Notes: generated by a model from the letters alone, not told the origin. Shown: positions 30,148 to 43,284, counted from the first letter of the stretch. The stretch: DNA of 64,000 nt from Nitzschia sp. DOCU1 (GCA_951394045.1 OX595995.1:744001-808000), one strand, 5' to 3'. Translations and numbers: made by a program.

Positions 30148-32378
30148 ATGGGAAATCAACAATCTAATAATGATACAGGCAATCGCAATCCCTTTGCTCG
30201 TGGTGCTTTGGGGTTATCTCGAGCGGAATTGGATCAACGATGTAAACCCAGTGGGTACGTCTCGCCGTCTGTCTGTCCATGACTCGTACGAGTTAATTTC
30301 TTGGCATACTTTGTGCCAGAGTGCGCGTAACTCCATTCGCCAAATCGTCATGCCGCTGCCGTCATCACTCGAGTTTGTTCTGCAGAATTATTGTTGGGAC
30401 CCGAATTTGCAAATTACCCGCTACGTTCTTCTGACGACTCTTGCGCTTTCTCTCTGAATGATGGTGTAGTTTATATGATACGTGCCATTGGGACGAACGC
30501 GCTATTCGAAAACTGGTGGGCGATGGCAAAGCGGCGGCACGATTGAAGGGCGCCGAGTTTCGAACGGCGACGGCCGACCACGAATGTCCCATTTGCTTCT
30601 TGTATTATGACGAAATCAATGTTACCAAGTGTTGCAATGCCAATATATGTACCGAATGTTTTCTGCAAGTCCGGCCACAAAAAGAAAAGCACTCGACGTG
30701 TCCCTTTTGTAACAACAACAAACTTTCGATCAGTGTGGCCAAGAAATTGTCAGACCAAGAAATTCTGGAACGCGAACAAGAAGAAAAACGAGCGGAAGAA
30801 GCGAGAGTACGAGCGAGAAAGAACAGCAGCGAGGACAATGAAACGAAACCCATCAAGATCCCCGATGCGACTACTTCTACGACAAACGGCGGCTTTGGAA
30901 GTTCGCTAGAACGAGATTCGCGAGTCGCCATTGCTCGCAAACGATCCGAAAGTTTTGCTTCCAGTGAACATAGTGGTCAAGGCGGCGATTCGTATGCCGA
31001 GACAAGTATGATTCAAGCCATGGCAATGACACCCGAAGAACGACGGCGCCTGGAAGCCGAAATGCGCAATCAGAATTTGCACCCCCTAGCTCTTCAAATC
31101 GAAGCGGAAGCACAACAACGACGAGCGCAACATGAACGAAACTATCATCGGTCACATAGTGATCGGCATCATCGATCATCTCGTCGGCGCCCTCGGGCAT
31201 CGTCCGTCACCGGACCACCCCGCGACTGGAATCAAATTGTAGAGGCCTTTGAACGGGGCGGTAATGGCGCTGTGAACAGTCTCGATGATTTGGTGGTTTT
31301 GGAAGCGGCCATTTTATTGAGCATGGAAGAAGAAGCACGGCGGGCCGGAGGAGGAGAAGATGACGACTCGGATAATGACGATGATTTTGATGCTGCCCGG
31401 CATGCACGAGATGGCTTCCCGCTGGTACGATCCTTCTTGGCCAGTCGAGGGCGGGACGACGAGCCTGCCACACGTCAACAAGTCCAAAATTTGGCCCGGA
31501 CCCTCAACTCAAATCGACGACGCAATCAGTTACTCCGAGCGGGTATGGGGAGTCAGTCCGCAAGGACCATGCCGGACACGGCATTGGATACGGCGGCCTT
31601 GTTGATGCGAGGGATTTCGGAAGAAGAACAATTGGCAATGGCCATTGCGGCGAGTTTACAAGATCAAAACAATACTACTTCGGTGGAAGGGATAGAGGAG
31701 CAAAGCGGAGGGGAAGATGGTGGTGGCGAGGCCTCTGAGGAGCCAAACCCTGAGACCGCCAACGCATCGGAAGAGGAACATGCCGACTTGGAAGAAGCTG
31801 CCATTGGTATTGCGATTGAAAACGATAACGACGACGAAGCAGCACCGGAGTCAGAAAGTCTCGGTGGGGGTGAGGAAAATGCAGATCTGGAAGGAGCCGC
31901 CATCGGTATTGCGATTGAGACCGACGGCGGTGAAGAAGGAGAACATGAATCAGGAGTTCCCGACGGGGATGATGAAAATACTGACTTGGAAGGGGCTGCT
32001 ATCGGTATTGTGATTGAAAATGACGGTGACAATATCGAGGAAGCAGCGCCAGAGTCAAACGGTCCCGACGGTGGGGATATCCAGCAGGCGGCAGCGCCAT
32101 TTATCCAAACTGTTTCCGATGACGAAGAAATCCCCGATGGGGTTGCCATTGGAGTTGTTACGGACGAAGAGGGACACACCACATCGGCTGGAGAGTATTC
32201 TGTTGAGGAGCCTCAAGCGAAAGAAGAGGGAGCTGCTCAGGCTTCACATACTGCTGAACAAATGGAAGAAGCATCGCCTCCAGTGGACTATCCGGAGCAT
32301 GGCACTACCGTAGATGCAATCGCCATTGAAGAAGATAATGGGGGGACCGAAGCAGCATCCGCACGATTAGAAGAATAA
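30148..32378 (+). CDS. DA2/SIP5-like RING protein with UIM-type motifs, two exons
   Basis: Exon 1 is 30148-30254 and exon 2 is 30470-32378; the intron 30255-30469 (215 bp; GTACGT...GTGTAG) joins phase 2, giving 671 aa. The join recreates the conserved DA2/SIP5 N-terminus: MGNQQSNN (possible N-myristoylation at Gly2), then CKPSG|LYDTCHWDERAIRKLV. A Cys-only RING follows at about 74-117 (CPICFLYYDEINVTKCC, CTECFL, CPFC). Downstream are two UIM-like helices (VVLEAAILLSMEEEARR; SEEEQLAMAIAASLQD at about 420). A very acidic tail contains at least three tandem copies of a unit with DLE(E/G)AAIG(I/I)(A/V)IE. DA2 is a plant E3 ubiquitin ligase controlling organ size; SIP5 is a yeast Snf1 partner. Confidence 0.85.
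31783..32030 (+). repeat. Coding repeats of a UIM-like acidic unit
   Basis: Three units of about 29-32 codons in the tail of the DA2-like protein, each with (A/T)DLE-AAIGI-IE followed by Asp/Glu/Gly-rich spacer. The nucleotide copies have diverged, so the expansion is not recent. Confidence 0.75.
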
Positions 32379-33612
32379 GTTGACTAGTTTCTGCAGTATT
32401 TGATTCTTTATATCCGCCGTATTCGATATTTTTTGGGAGTTAATAGGCGGCGGGGCATACACTCACCATTATCCGTCGTGGTTTGATGGTCCTGAACTGT
32501 CTGACGAGCAAGAGGAAAGCCTGGGAAGGCCCACACCGCCTCTCCCATCCAGTAGCAAGGTTGGTCTAAGCGAGGAGACCGTCAGACGACAATCATCAAA
32601 TGATTTTAAAGTTAGAAGCATTAATTGAGTAGATCATCCACTGGACTGTAAGTATGTCCTCTAGTAGCTAGCTAGACATTCAACTTGAGAAGAAGCCTCT
32701 TCTACTAGTAGTAGAACATCGACTCCCGCGATGAGAAATTGAGGCTGGAGGACATTTGCATCCGCTATCCTTGGTAGTAGTCGGGCATAGCATGTACTTT
32801 GTATTCCATTATCCAGGTGCCACTGTGCTTTTTGTCCTGAGGCAGCAGGACATTTCGGCATAGCGGCGTAGGCCTCTCGTCTCTCTCTCTACTACCGGTA
32901 GTACTAGCTGCTAGAGATCGATCTTCGATCGTCAAAGTCGTTCTAGCTGGACTTTGTGTGTCTTTCGCTCCTTAAGTACCCGCCAAATGTGTAATGGGGG
33001 CAGGGACCATATCTTTTGCCGAAGGGTTTGAAGTGTTGTTGCGTTTGTTGTAGTTTCCACCGTACGAGTTCTAATATGAGGGTTAGATTTGAAGATGCGA
33101 AGCCATAGTACTGTCTGTGCTACAACCCAGCTCGGTTCGCAGGGACTCATGCATTCTGCGGTCTTCTGCCAACATCGACGTAAGCAGCGCCGGATCCTAT
33201 TTAAATTTGCTCGCCATTCGAGTAACGCCACCATAAAGATGAGGCTTCCGTCACTTTATTTATGCCTCCATTTTTACACATCAAGTTGCGAAACGTTCGG
33301 TGGAGACACAAAATCCCCACGCGTCGAAACTTCGTGAAGGAAGTAGAAGAACCACGGTCAGTAGCAAGAGATCAGGACCAGCCGTGCGGGCTGCCCTTTC
33401 TACTTTTCTGAACGACCTGTCGGTGAGTTGCCTCTTTGCTGTCGGCAACAAACAAACTCAGCACCGTGGTCGGGCTGGGGCCATGACAGAGAATCAACAA
33501 ACAGGACGACGACATTACCAGAGCAGCAATCTTCCTCTTCCTCGTCAGCAGCAGATATACTACAATTCTTCTGGTGCAGCTCTTTGTTCTTCTCTGAATA
33601 AAACTGCCGGTA
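32379..33612. other. 1.2-kb intergenic region, no gene seen
   Basis: Between two plus-strand genes. It contains the 3' UTR of the RING gene and the 5' region of the HSF gene. The short frames seen (32661-32861 minus, 33089-33337 plus) lack domains. Confidence 0.45.
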
Positions 33613-35627
33613 ATGCTTCTGCATGATGCTTGTAGCACTGGGAGGGAGGAGAGTGACGAGAAAGAACGAGACGAAAAAAGGACGAAAACAAAGACTAAAA
33701 GTCGTTGCTGGTACACAACAGGATCCTGGAACCACCATGTTTATCCGGAGAAAAGGAAAGGCGACGCAGCACTATCGGCAGGAGGACTATCAGGACGAGG
33801 TCCAGCAAGAAGGACAGGGAGTGGGACCAACGAGAATGCCGCATTTGAGAGCACTGTTCCTTCATGTAGCCTCGTAACGTTGATCCATTTGAGATCAGAG
33901 AACAGAAGGAAACGTCCTCGTTCTTCCAAGGAGGTCCTTAAAGGAGCTGTGCCACAAGAAGACATTGAGGCACTGCCTAATTACACACAATTGGTGATAA
34001 CTCCTTCTTCCGATGCAGCACATGGGGAGCGCATTTCAAAGCAAGCTCGTTTGCAAAACTTCCCTTGGATCCTTGAAGGAAAACTGCCCCCCGTCGCGAT
34101 GAGATTAAGAGGTGGAGGTGGTGGGTATGGAGATGCTGGATCATCAACGCCATCAAAGCCACCGCCACCACGACCTTCCTCACTTTCGACTACCGACGTC
34201 TCCGGGGCCATACTACCAAGTTCAGCGTCATCAAGCGCAGACTCAGCACCCTCCGCCCCGACGCTACCAGACGAACAACTTTTCCCTAGAAAGTTGCACC
34301 AAATGTTAAACGAGGCCTCCGACAAAGGCTTCGAAGACATTGTCGCGTGGGGGCATGATCCAAGCTGTTTCAATGTGCACAAAAAGAAAACATTCGAGGA
34401 AAGCGTTTTGCCAAAATACTTCAAGATGACCAAGTACAAGAGCTTCACCCGACAACTCCACAATTATGACTTTCAATGGATTCGGCGTGGTCCCGATAAA
34501 GGTGGATGTAAGTTACAAGAAGCAGCCCAGCAGCATAGTCCTCGTCTCTCCTCTCGACTACCAGATTTCGTAGCTCATTCGCATTCTCAACACCATTTGA
34601 CTGTGCTTTAGATCGTCATGATTCACTTTCGCGAGACGGGTCCAAAATCGATGAGATTGTGTCAAGGAAAAACTCCATACTTTTTACAGGGGAAGGCTTG
34701 CGAAGCACTACACCAACGAGCTACGACTTCCTGACACAGGAACTTGAGGCGAGGGCAACGGGGAAACGCCCAGCAGCTGCAACTCATAACCAGGGTGATC
34801 TCCATCCAGAGGCTGCATCAACGTTTTTTGGTAACCTCAGTACGGTTGCGGGTACTGGTATCAGTGTTGTACACGGACAAACGCCTTTATTTGGTAGCGA
34901 TCCGCTAGTTGCAGCATCGCAGGGAACGACTGCTGGTTTGCTTACAATGACCACTGGTCAGGCCTCCCCCTTGCCATTGCGGTCCTCAACAAGTCAATTC
35001 ACAAAAGATCCCCCCTACGATGATTCAAAAATACCCGCAAAGGGCGCAACGGAGGACTTGCGGTTGAAATCAGCGGCTGCAACTCCTGGATATAAACGGC
35101 GACAGCTGCTGGCGGAGCACCAGATTACATCTCCCAATAAATTTCACCCTCGTGAGGATGTTGGGTCGCTGCAACAGCTCCAAGGCTATCAAGAGCTGGG
35201 TGCAAATATTTGGATGGCGCACCAACATAACGACTCAATGACATCGCAAGGATCAGGATCAATCCCAAGATCGTCTTTGCCTCCGATGGCCTATCGAGAT
35301 GACCATTATTTCGTTGCTCGTCTTCGCGACCCAGATACCGGGCGATCGAGTCAAACTCATGGGAAAGATGAGCTATTTGGTGTCCAAACTCTCGCAGCTA
35401 ACGAGGCCAGCCCTCATGATAGAAAACAGCGGGCCGAAGCTACGCTGGCACCCGCTCCAGCCAGTCAGCTCTATGTCGCACATTGGGAAGCACCTTCTCA
35501 TGCGCAAGACGTAGCGGTTCCGTCGGCTAATGCTTCTGGTGAATTCGAGCCTCGGCCAATCGAAGACATGCTAGAGGATGCATCATATAGTTCTCCGCAT
35601 GATGATGGTGACGAGAGCGAAGAGTAG
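33613..35627 (+). CDS. Heat-shock-factor family transcription factor, two exons
   Basis: Exon 1 is 33613-34507 and exon 2 is 34612-35627; the intron 34508-34611 (104 bp; GTAAGT...TTTAG) falls inside the DNA-binding domain and joins phase 1 as GGY|RHDSLSRDG, as in other algal HSFs. The domain spans about residues 218-310: FPRKLHQMLNEA, IVAWGHDPSCFNVHKKKTFE, VLPKYFKMTKYKSFTRQL, HNYDFQWIRRG. The region before it is basic and Gly/Pro/Ser-rich; an ATG at 34100 (MRLRGGGGG) is another possible start. The C-terminal 320 residues are low-complexity with no clear coiled-coil trimer domain. HSF proteins are the largest transcription factor family in diatoms. Target genes cannot be read from sequence. 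Confidence 0.87.
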
Positions 35628-35985
35628 TGATTCCCTCCTAATACCCAAAACCTTTGCGCTGGCTTCCTTGCTTCAAAGATCCTCCAAACGCACACGCATT
35701 ATCAACGCTCATGATTTCAAGCAAGGCCCCTGATTCGACACGGCCGAATGAATCATAGTAGTCACCTCGAGCCCAATTTATTTCTATACCATTTTATGCT
35801 GCTGCGCTTCCCTACTAGCTAGAAGCAAGAGGTAATAAGAGCAACGATATTACATCATTTATTGCACCACTTCGAAGCATCATTTTGCGGGAGATTCTTT
35901 ATGATGTGGCTGATCCACCTACTAAGACATGGTCATCTCATCAGGTCCCAGCGTCTTGCGGCTATGGGTCGAGATCGGAACAAGA
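35628..35985. other. Intergenic between convergent genes
   Basis: 358 bp, presumably 3' UTRs of the HSF and GPCR-DEP genes. No gene seen. Confidence 0.5.
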
Positions 35986-38900
35986 CTAATCATCGGAAGC
36001 ACCGTCGGAAGCGTTGTCTTCTGATGACAGACCCTCAACCTCCAGCACAATGGGAAGATCCATCTCGGAGCTTCCTGGTTTCCTACCACTGCCTCGTGGA
36101 GCGGGGGCTGAGGCAACTTCGCCCGCTTCGGCAGCGCTCTCTTCGCTCTCGTTAACAACAGGCAGGTCACCAAACTCTCCTCCCACAGATCGACTGTTGT
36201 AGCTCCCCATGCTTCGGTCTGAAAAGTCCCCCGAGACGTTGGCGCTGGAAACGTTTCCATCCGAGAGGAAGGAATAAAATACTAAGTCGTCGCAGAAAGC
36301 ATAATCCCCGCTGACAGAATGGAATAGATTGAGCTCTCGTGCCAAAGTCCGCCCATATTCGACGGCGTCCATGCGATTGTCCACAATGCCAGCTTTCACT
36401 AGAGCATCTACCGTGTCGCAACCAACGAAGGAGTCCTTGTATACTTTGAAACGGTGTTTTCGGTCTTTGACTTCTGCACACGTTTTGAATGCATCTGCCA
36501 TGACCGACAGCCTCTTCCTGGACACGACGGATCCACCACCAGTGGAGGAATCGAGAAGTTCACTGCTGCTGTTGTTCCGTGGATCGTCCAGGAAGCGGTA
36601 AAACACGTAAGCATCTTCAAAGGCAGACCGAGCGCCAACGTTGCAAGGTCGGAAGAGCCTGAGCTGAGTCGCCAAAGACTGTCCAATGCCGAGAGCCTCT
36701 GCTCGCGACTGTGCGATACCTGCAAACAGCATGGCGTCGATAGCCTCGCAGCCAATGAAGCAGGACTTGTACTTGATCATCCGGTGGATACGATCCCTAA
36801 CATCTACGCACGAACGGAATAGGTCGGCCTTCACCCCGAGCTCTCCTCGAGTTGTTCCAACAACGATATCACTGATCTTGGCACTGTTGGCATCCGTGGA
36901 GAAGGACTGGTCCAGAAAATCTTCTACGGAGCCTTCCACTTCTGTATTGTAAGCATAGAGAAGAAATTCGTCGCTGAACGCGTACCGAGAGTCATCAGTG
37001 ATGTGCTTGAAGAGCCTGAATTCCCTGGCTAGGGCCCTCCCGAGCTGCACTGCATCTTTCCTCGTACTGGCCATTCCGGAGAAAACCATTGCATCCACTG
37101 CTTCGCAGCCGACGAAGACTTGCTTATACCTTCGAAAATTGTGCATCCGATCACTCACTGTTACCACTTGCTTGAACATTTGAAGCTTTGAGACAAGATG
37201 TGTCGTTGAAGGAAGACGTGAATTTCTTATGTCCTTTAGCAATTGACGCCGATTATTTCCAGAAGCTTGGTCCTGCGGGTCAGAGGGTTCTTGCCCGAGT
37301 AAATCGGTTCGAAATCTGTAAAAGGCCAGGCCATCTTCGAATGGCCGATCCCCTGAGATACATTGAAACAGGCGAAGTTCCTTTTGAAGGGTCCGCCCAA
37401 GGTCGATGGCCTGCTCCCGAGTATTGGCTAGGCCGGCATAGATAATGGCATCTACAGCCTCCGAGCCAACGAATGTTTGCTTGCAGCTATGCATTCGAAA
37501 CCTTCTGTCTCTGATATCGACGTACATGCGAAAGGCATCGGCCTTTGCAGCTAGTTCGCTCTTTCTTGGACCCAAATTGCTGTCGTCGTTCGCCCCTTCA
37601 CGCGTGTCCACCAAGCCGGCAGACAGCCGCCGGACCATTTCGTCATTAAATGAATAGAGAAGGAATTCATCCCGGAGCTCGTAGTCCCCCGAAACGTGGC
37701 CAAATAGGTTCAACTCCCTAGCTAGCTCCCTACCAAGTTGAACCGCTTCCCACCTTGTCGCAGCAAGACCGTCGTAAACGATGGCATCCACGGCCTCTGC
37801 AGCAAACGACAACATGAAAAACATCAGGGACGACAGAAAGTGCGGACGAGAATAAAGACGGAATACTTACCCGATCCCACAAAGACATTCGAGTACACTT
37901 TCCTCTTGTAGCGCCGTTCGCCAACTTTTACGATTTCTGCAAATCGAAGTGCCGCTTCTTCAAGATTTCCTTCCTCCTTTTTCACAGACAGCTCGTCCGA
38001 GGACTCTTCTTCGTCTTCTTCTTCCAGGCTACTCAAACTGTCGCCATCTTGGTCAACGAAGCGATAGAAGACAAGTTGGTCTTCAAATTCGTGCTCGTTG
38101 TGGACATGTTGGAATAGACGCCGTTCCTTTGCCAATCGACGTCCCAAGTTTACCGCTGCTTCCCGTGATTCTGCGAGGCCTGCGTACAGCATGGCGTCAA
38201 CTGCTTCTGATCCAATAAATACCTTGTCGTACTTAATCATCTTGTGTTTGCGATCTCGAACTTCCACGATCCTCCTGAATTCGCCTTCGAGTTTTATCAA
38301 ACTTATGCGCTTCCTTCGCAGGCTACTGGTGCTGGTTCCACCAGGGCTTTCAGGGACTGCAACTTCATCATTGATGGACATGGGACGATCACTCGGATCT
38401 TCTTCTTCGTCGATTTCGCGAAGTGAGGTGAGCTGGGGAAGCACGCTCAATCCGCCTAGGGTCTGATACGAGTCGGTGGAAGTCTCTCGCATGGGTAGGC
38501 CGGTTGGAGCAGGCATCGGTACCTGCACCTGCACCTGCACTTGCTGTTGTATATTCCGAACAGACTGCTGCTGGGGCGGAGGCTCCGGACGCCAAGAGAA
38601 CACCACATCTTCTCGAAAATTCTTCTCCACGCGCGTCACCAAGTCAACAACAGCATCCCACGACTCGGGCTTGACTGCCAGCCCTGACATGATATTCTTG
38701 TTCACGCTCGCCAGTTCCTCTTGAAGGTCTACCATTTTCAATACAAGCCGTCTCGGTGGTGTCTCTTCAGGGCTAACTACAATCTTTGGCTGGGCAAATC
38801 CGTATCGGGAGCTTCGCTTGCGGAGAAACATCTTCCGGCGATCAACATCATTTGCAGAAGCAGTGAGCACGTCCCGCGAAGTCCTTTGCCGGGTAAGCAT

Positions 38901-41570
38901 GCCCGGCATAGGAGGCCTTGATGGTGGTGACGAAACGTTGGAATCGCCATTCACTTCGGAGTCGTTGGAATTATTGCATTTGGCAGCAAAATTATGTGAG
39001 AGATAGTGCCCGAATCTACCGTCTGAATCAAACATGCCATTCATACCTTGGTTCAAAGCGTTATCTGGCCCATCGGTGTCAAACAGCATTGGAGCTGACG
39101 GCAGCCCTGACATACTCGACCGCCCCTCCGTTCTCGCCTGTCCATTTTCCATGGACTCCATATCATCCACTTGCAACTGACCGGAACTTCCTGCAAGTCG
39201 ACTGACGTCCAAAATTCTCCGTCGGCTGCCACCTTCCTCCGGTGGGAGCGGTGTCAATGGATCAAAATAGTCACTGCTATTGTCTGTTCCCATGGACCGG
39301 TAGGAAGATCCTTGACGAGACCAGGAGACCCGAGGTTCCCGCGGAGGTTCATCTGGCTCGTCACGTTCGTCTGGTTCGTCGTCGTAGTTCAAGCCTGTGA
39401 CATTGTGTAACAATTTGGCCCCGGCCGCGGTACTTGCAAAGGAAGCTAGCATCGATGCTCGATTACCCCCAGCGCTTTCTCTCTGTCGTAGATGATGATG
39501 ATGATCCGACACTAATTTCGATACTACTACGGTTTCACCTCTCCATACCATTTGGAGCTTGGGAACCATGAGACGAATGGAGGATCCAAGTGTAATGGAC
39601 AGTAGAACGGTCACCCACACCAAGTACTGCACGTCGGGGTTCCGTCTCCGGGAGGACGAACGGCTGTTCCCATCATCCGCAATGTCGTTGGTCTGCGTCG
39701 TAATACCAATAACGATCAGGCCCAAAAGGATCAATATCAAAGTGTTCATGGCCGTCTGGTAAATAACACTCGTTTCGTTGAACAAACTCGGCAACTTGCG
39801 TGACGAAAAGGCCATGATGAGCAACGTGACCATCAAGAACATCAACGCCGCATAACAGTAGCTCGAAATGCTCTTATACCAAACTTTTCCATTCGTACAC
39901 TGAGGCGTGGCGACGCTGTAATCTGAATTCCAAACAAGTTCCAATGAATGGGGTTGAAGGACTAGGGAACAGACTTGGAGGACAATTTGCGGAAAGACAA
40001 AGAAGAGGACCACCAATGATAACTGCTTGGACGTGACGGCGCGTCGCACACCACGCTCCGTTTTGCGTCTCCGATAGTTGGGCATACCCGCATGTGCACT
40101 GTGCGACGAGGAGGAACGCGTGTCGGTTCCCCCATCCGATTTCCAATGGCGGCCGCACTTGAAGCACCGGAAGCACTGTTGGGGTATCCGAGCTACGTAC
40201 TGTAGACATTGGATCAATTGGAGTCTCCACACCATATGATTCCCAAGCTTCTTGCGATATTGCTCGAGGAGAAGGGGAGAGACGACCGCATGAATTCTCC
40301 AAAGCCGCCCCAGCGTGATACTATACATGAGCTGGACTGGGATGAGAATCATAGGCGAGCTCATTTGACAGTAGAGATCACTGTGGGGCTGCCACAAAAA
40401 TGCCGAGACGGTTGCCACCAACGCCGACAATAAGAAGACTACCAAGAAATCGGCTTGAGATAGATTCAAGACTGGCATTTTGCGGTACTTTAGGGTTTGC
40501 CAGATCAACCACACCAAAATAGCTGCTGAAATGGCGATTGCACAAAAGGAGAAGACCCGAACGCCTTGTGAGACTTCTGCTATCTGGGGTGGATCTTGCA
40601 TGACTAAAATTCGGCTGAAGGCGGCTTCGGACGATGGCGTCGGTGACCATGGGTCGGAAGGCGGAAGTGCGTTGGCAATGTCCCATCGATAATAATACGC
40701 TGCTGAATTCTCGTCTGAAGCTGAGAAGAATTGGACCGCCACAATCGGGAAATAATCTCCTGGCTGGGGAATAACGGCTTCGATATACATTGTGTTCCGA
40801 ATAACTGAATCCTGGGGTTCCAGATCAATCCATACCGTTTCCGAATCAATGTGGGTACTCATGTCAGATGAGATTGTCGAATGGACGGTCAAAGCTTCGT
40901 CGTCGTAGACGTACTCGCCACTCTCTAACCATATTGCTTCGTCGTGAACAAAAGGAGAGCAGAATCCCACTCGACCGACGAGACAAAATAACAGCTTGAC
41001 CCCCACCCGCTCTGGGGGTGCCCCAAATGCATCGCCATCACCAGCTAGCAGCGATTGGACGTCCAGATCAATTTCAATAGGATACTCATACTTCACTTTG
41101 GTCCGGTAAATGTGCGATGATGGCGGTTCCTCGATATGCTGATCTTGCACTGCGGTCGGGCGGTGCAACGCCAGGGTGACATTCCGGCAGGCGATCGGTA
41201 TGGGAAGGATCGGAGATGAGTGCATAAGTTCTGCGGATGTTTCGTTTGCACTTTCCGGTATTATCCTGGTTGTCCAACATAAAGGGCTCTCTCCTCCGGC
41301 AGTATTGTATCCTAAGCCTTCCACGGGTTCCGTCGCACGGACAAGGACTGTGCACATTTGAATCATGCAGAAAACGAAGAGGGGGAAGCCCACCAGCGCC
41401 AACTTGCTTCTCCCCCCTGCTAGAAGATGGACCGAATAGCGCCCACGGCAGTGCTTTGCACCATGCCTGTGCCCTCCAGTATCACGTAACGGAATGTCTG
41501 GTCCGCAGAACGCCGCTTCTGGTAATATAGTTCCAGGCTCGCGCCTCGTTCGCTTCCGTTTTGCATTCAT
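35986..41570 (-). CDS. Class C (GABA-B-like) GPCR fused to six DEP domains, two exons
   Basis: Exon 1 is 41570-37871 and exon 2 is 37796-35986; the intron 37870-37797 (74 bp; GTAAGT...TGCAG) joins phase 1 inside a DEP domain (VFVGS|EAVDAIVY), giving 1836 aa. A signal/anchor (VGFPLFVFCMIQMCTVLV, about 59-78) is followed by an extracellular part of about 250 residues with no recognised ligand domain. A seven-helix class C core spans about 336-675 (SFCAIAISAAILVWLIW; LVVFLLSALVATVSAFLW; LSLVVLFFVFPQIVLQV; WVTVLLSITLGSSIRLMVP). A long intracellular Ser/Arg-rich region carries six DEP repeats from about residue 1090 to 1740, each with F(V/I)G(S/C)(E/D)-(V/I)DA, then G(R/Q)-LA-(E/Q)(L/F/R)-LF. DEP domains attach RGS and Dishevelled proteins to membranes and receptor tails. 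Confidence 0.9.
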
Positions 41571-42930
41571 TATCGATAGAATTGCACCTCGACTTCAAAC
41601 CTTGGGTTACCGGATATCAACAATATACACACAAGCACAATAGTGACGTTTCTCAGTGAAAGATTAGGACGGGGTGTGCACGACCTCGCCAAGTGATCTT
41701 GTTGTTGTTGCGGAAGTGATCTCATTCGATACAAGGGTGCCGCCATCACCGGTACGTGGAGGACGAAGCCGACCTTCAAAAACTCGCCCTTGTTTATTGC
41801 GCAGCCGCCAGGTTTACGTGACTTTGCGTGGTAGAATGTCTGCTACACGGAGGGATGGACGGACGCATTCGCCGAAAAAGAGGACGCATGCAGTTTTGGC
41901 GGGAACATGGCGACTACCATTGACATTGTATAGGTACGTATATATGAGTGGTACGTTTTGCCAGTCCAAGGGAGCACGATTGTGTCGAAGAAGTCGGTGC
42001 GTACATTGAACCTTCGTTCGTTCTTCCCATTTGCACTACCCGCCGCGATGATGGAGCACAAATATTAGGCTGCTTCTTCTCTCTAATATCACATGATACC
42101 GTCCTTGACAAGCATCACTGACTGGAGCGCACACGGAATATTAACGCTCGACTCTAGCGGTTCCAAACCCCGTGTAAACGTCTCATTTTCGTACCAAGCC
42201 AGACGGTACAAAAATGACCCATCCGAACGACGAAACGAACGACGATATCGTGGCGAATTTAGTCAAGACATGCTGTCACCGACGATACAACACGAGGGAC
42301 AAAAACAACACCAACGAGACAATCAACCACTTCCAATAATTACTTCTCGACATGGAAGTCCGCATTCCCTCGAACTCGGTGAATGGAAGATAGAGGAGTG
42401 AACTTCTCCCGGGAAGGCGCTTTCGGAACCTCTTCAAATCGAGGTCCTTTGTGAGTTTAAGAGAGCAATCACTATGGACGCGTGCGGATACAAGGCTTGG
42501 CATGCATGGGTCCTGCTAAATTTTAGACTTGCTCTACAGATGGATGAGTGCGAAGACAACCCATCAGTCTTGGGACAAAAAGATGGAGCGCTTCCCCTTT
42601 GATGATGAAGTTCTCGCACCACACCCTGCAAAATATCAAGCTTGGAGGATCGCAACGTCGTCACAACCTCTTCTTCTTCGTCTACCAAAATATTGCGGAT
42701 CGTGGTTGGACCGTCACTGGCTTCTAGCAGTAATGACGGAGGGCGGAGCAGCCAAGACGCCGGCTTGTTCCTGCTAATGCTGCTTCTGTCAGTCGGCGTT
42801 TGATTGGCGGCATGGAGAAAATGCGAGCATGAGGAGTCCATGGCGTCCAATGCTGCTGCCAATCCAAGCGTGCCAATTGATTCAGATGGTGGTCGCTGCA
42901 GCGTCTTGAACGAGTCCATCACCGAGGGAC
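41571..42930. other. Gene-poor stretch upstream of the GPCR-DEP gene
   Basis: It contains the GPCR 5' region and one arm of an inverted repeat (42153-42184). A 162-aa minus frame (42434-42922) is not supported by any domain or by a conserved start. Confidence 0.45.
42153..42184 (+). repeat. Left arm of a 32-bp imperfect inverted repeat
   Basis: Pairs with 43623-43654 on the opposite strand; 29 of 32 positions match (TCTAGCGGTTCCAAAC at the outer side and TAAACGTCTC at the inner side are exact). The arms enclose about 1.44 kb that includes the TFIIB-like relic. Confidence 0.8.
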
Positions 42931-43281
42931 ATGACCAAGACGCCGACGACGATACTGCCGGCGGCGGTCACGTCTTGTTACCCGAAAGCGTCAATCATCT
43001 TCGATCTCAAGCAGCTAAAAGAATACAATCTTCGAAAGCAAGCGGCAGCTCTTGGGGCAGCACTCTTGTTCTTGACATCGAGATCGTTGGGGTGGACGAG
43101 AAGTATTGCGGAAATATGCTCTTCGTTTGCCAAACACGACGATTACAGTAATGTCAAAGGACAAGCTCTGATTAAAGCCAAGCACGTTCCGGTTCGTCGT
43201 CCGAACGAAACGGCCATATGTAATTCGTCTAGTACTAATAGATTAGAGATGTGTAATTCGTCTATAGTACTAATAGATTAG
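42931..43281 (+). pseudogene. Relic resembling one TFIIB cyclin-fold repeat
   Basis: A 116-codon frame includes SIIFDLKQLKEYNLRKQAA, then LGAALLFLTSR and SIAEICSSFAK. This order matches the first cyclin repeat of TFIIB-family factors (helix, AAxLYIACR-type helix, then FKEIC). The zinc ribbon, the rest of repeat 1 and repeat 2 are not found in any frame nearby, and the frame before 42910 is closed. It is therefore most likely a fragment carried or left by a rearrangement. It lies within the 42153-43654 inverted repeat. Confidence 0.42.
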
Positions 43282-43284
43282 AGA
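43220..43284 (+). repeat. Tandem duplication, about 33-bp unit
   Basis: Two copies of GTAATTCGTCTAGTACTAAT followed by AGATTAGAGATGT; the second copy has a 2-bp insertion (CTATAG for CTAG). Confidence 0.85.

Noticed and set aside
39496..39512. ATG/GAT-type triplet repeat
   Set aside because: It is the His run (DHHHH) in the GPCR-DEP coding sequence, not a separate element.
42434..42922. 162-codon minus-strand frame
   Set aside because: No domain, Ser/Leu-rich chance-like composition, overlaps the start of the TFIIB-like relic region; no splice or promoter support.
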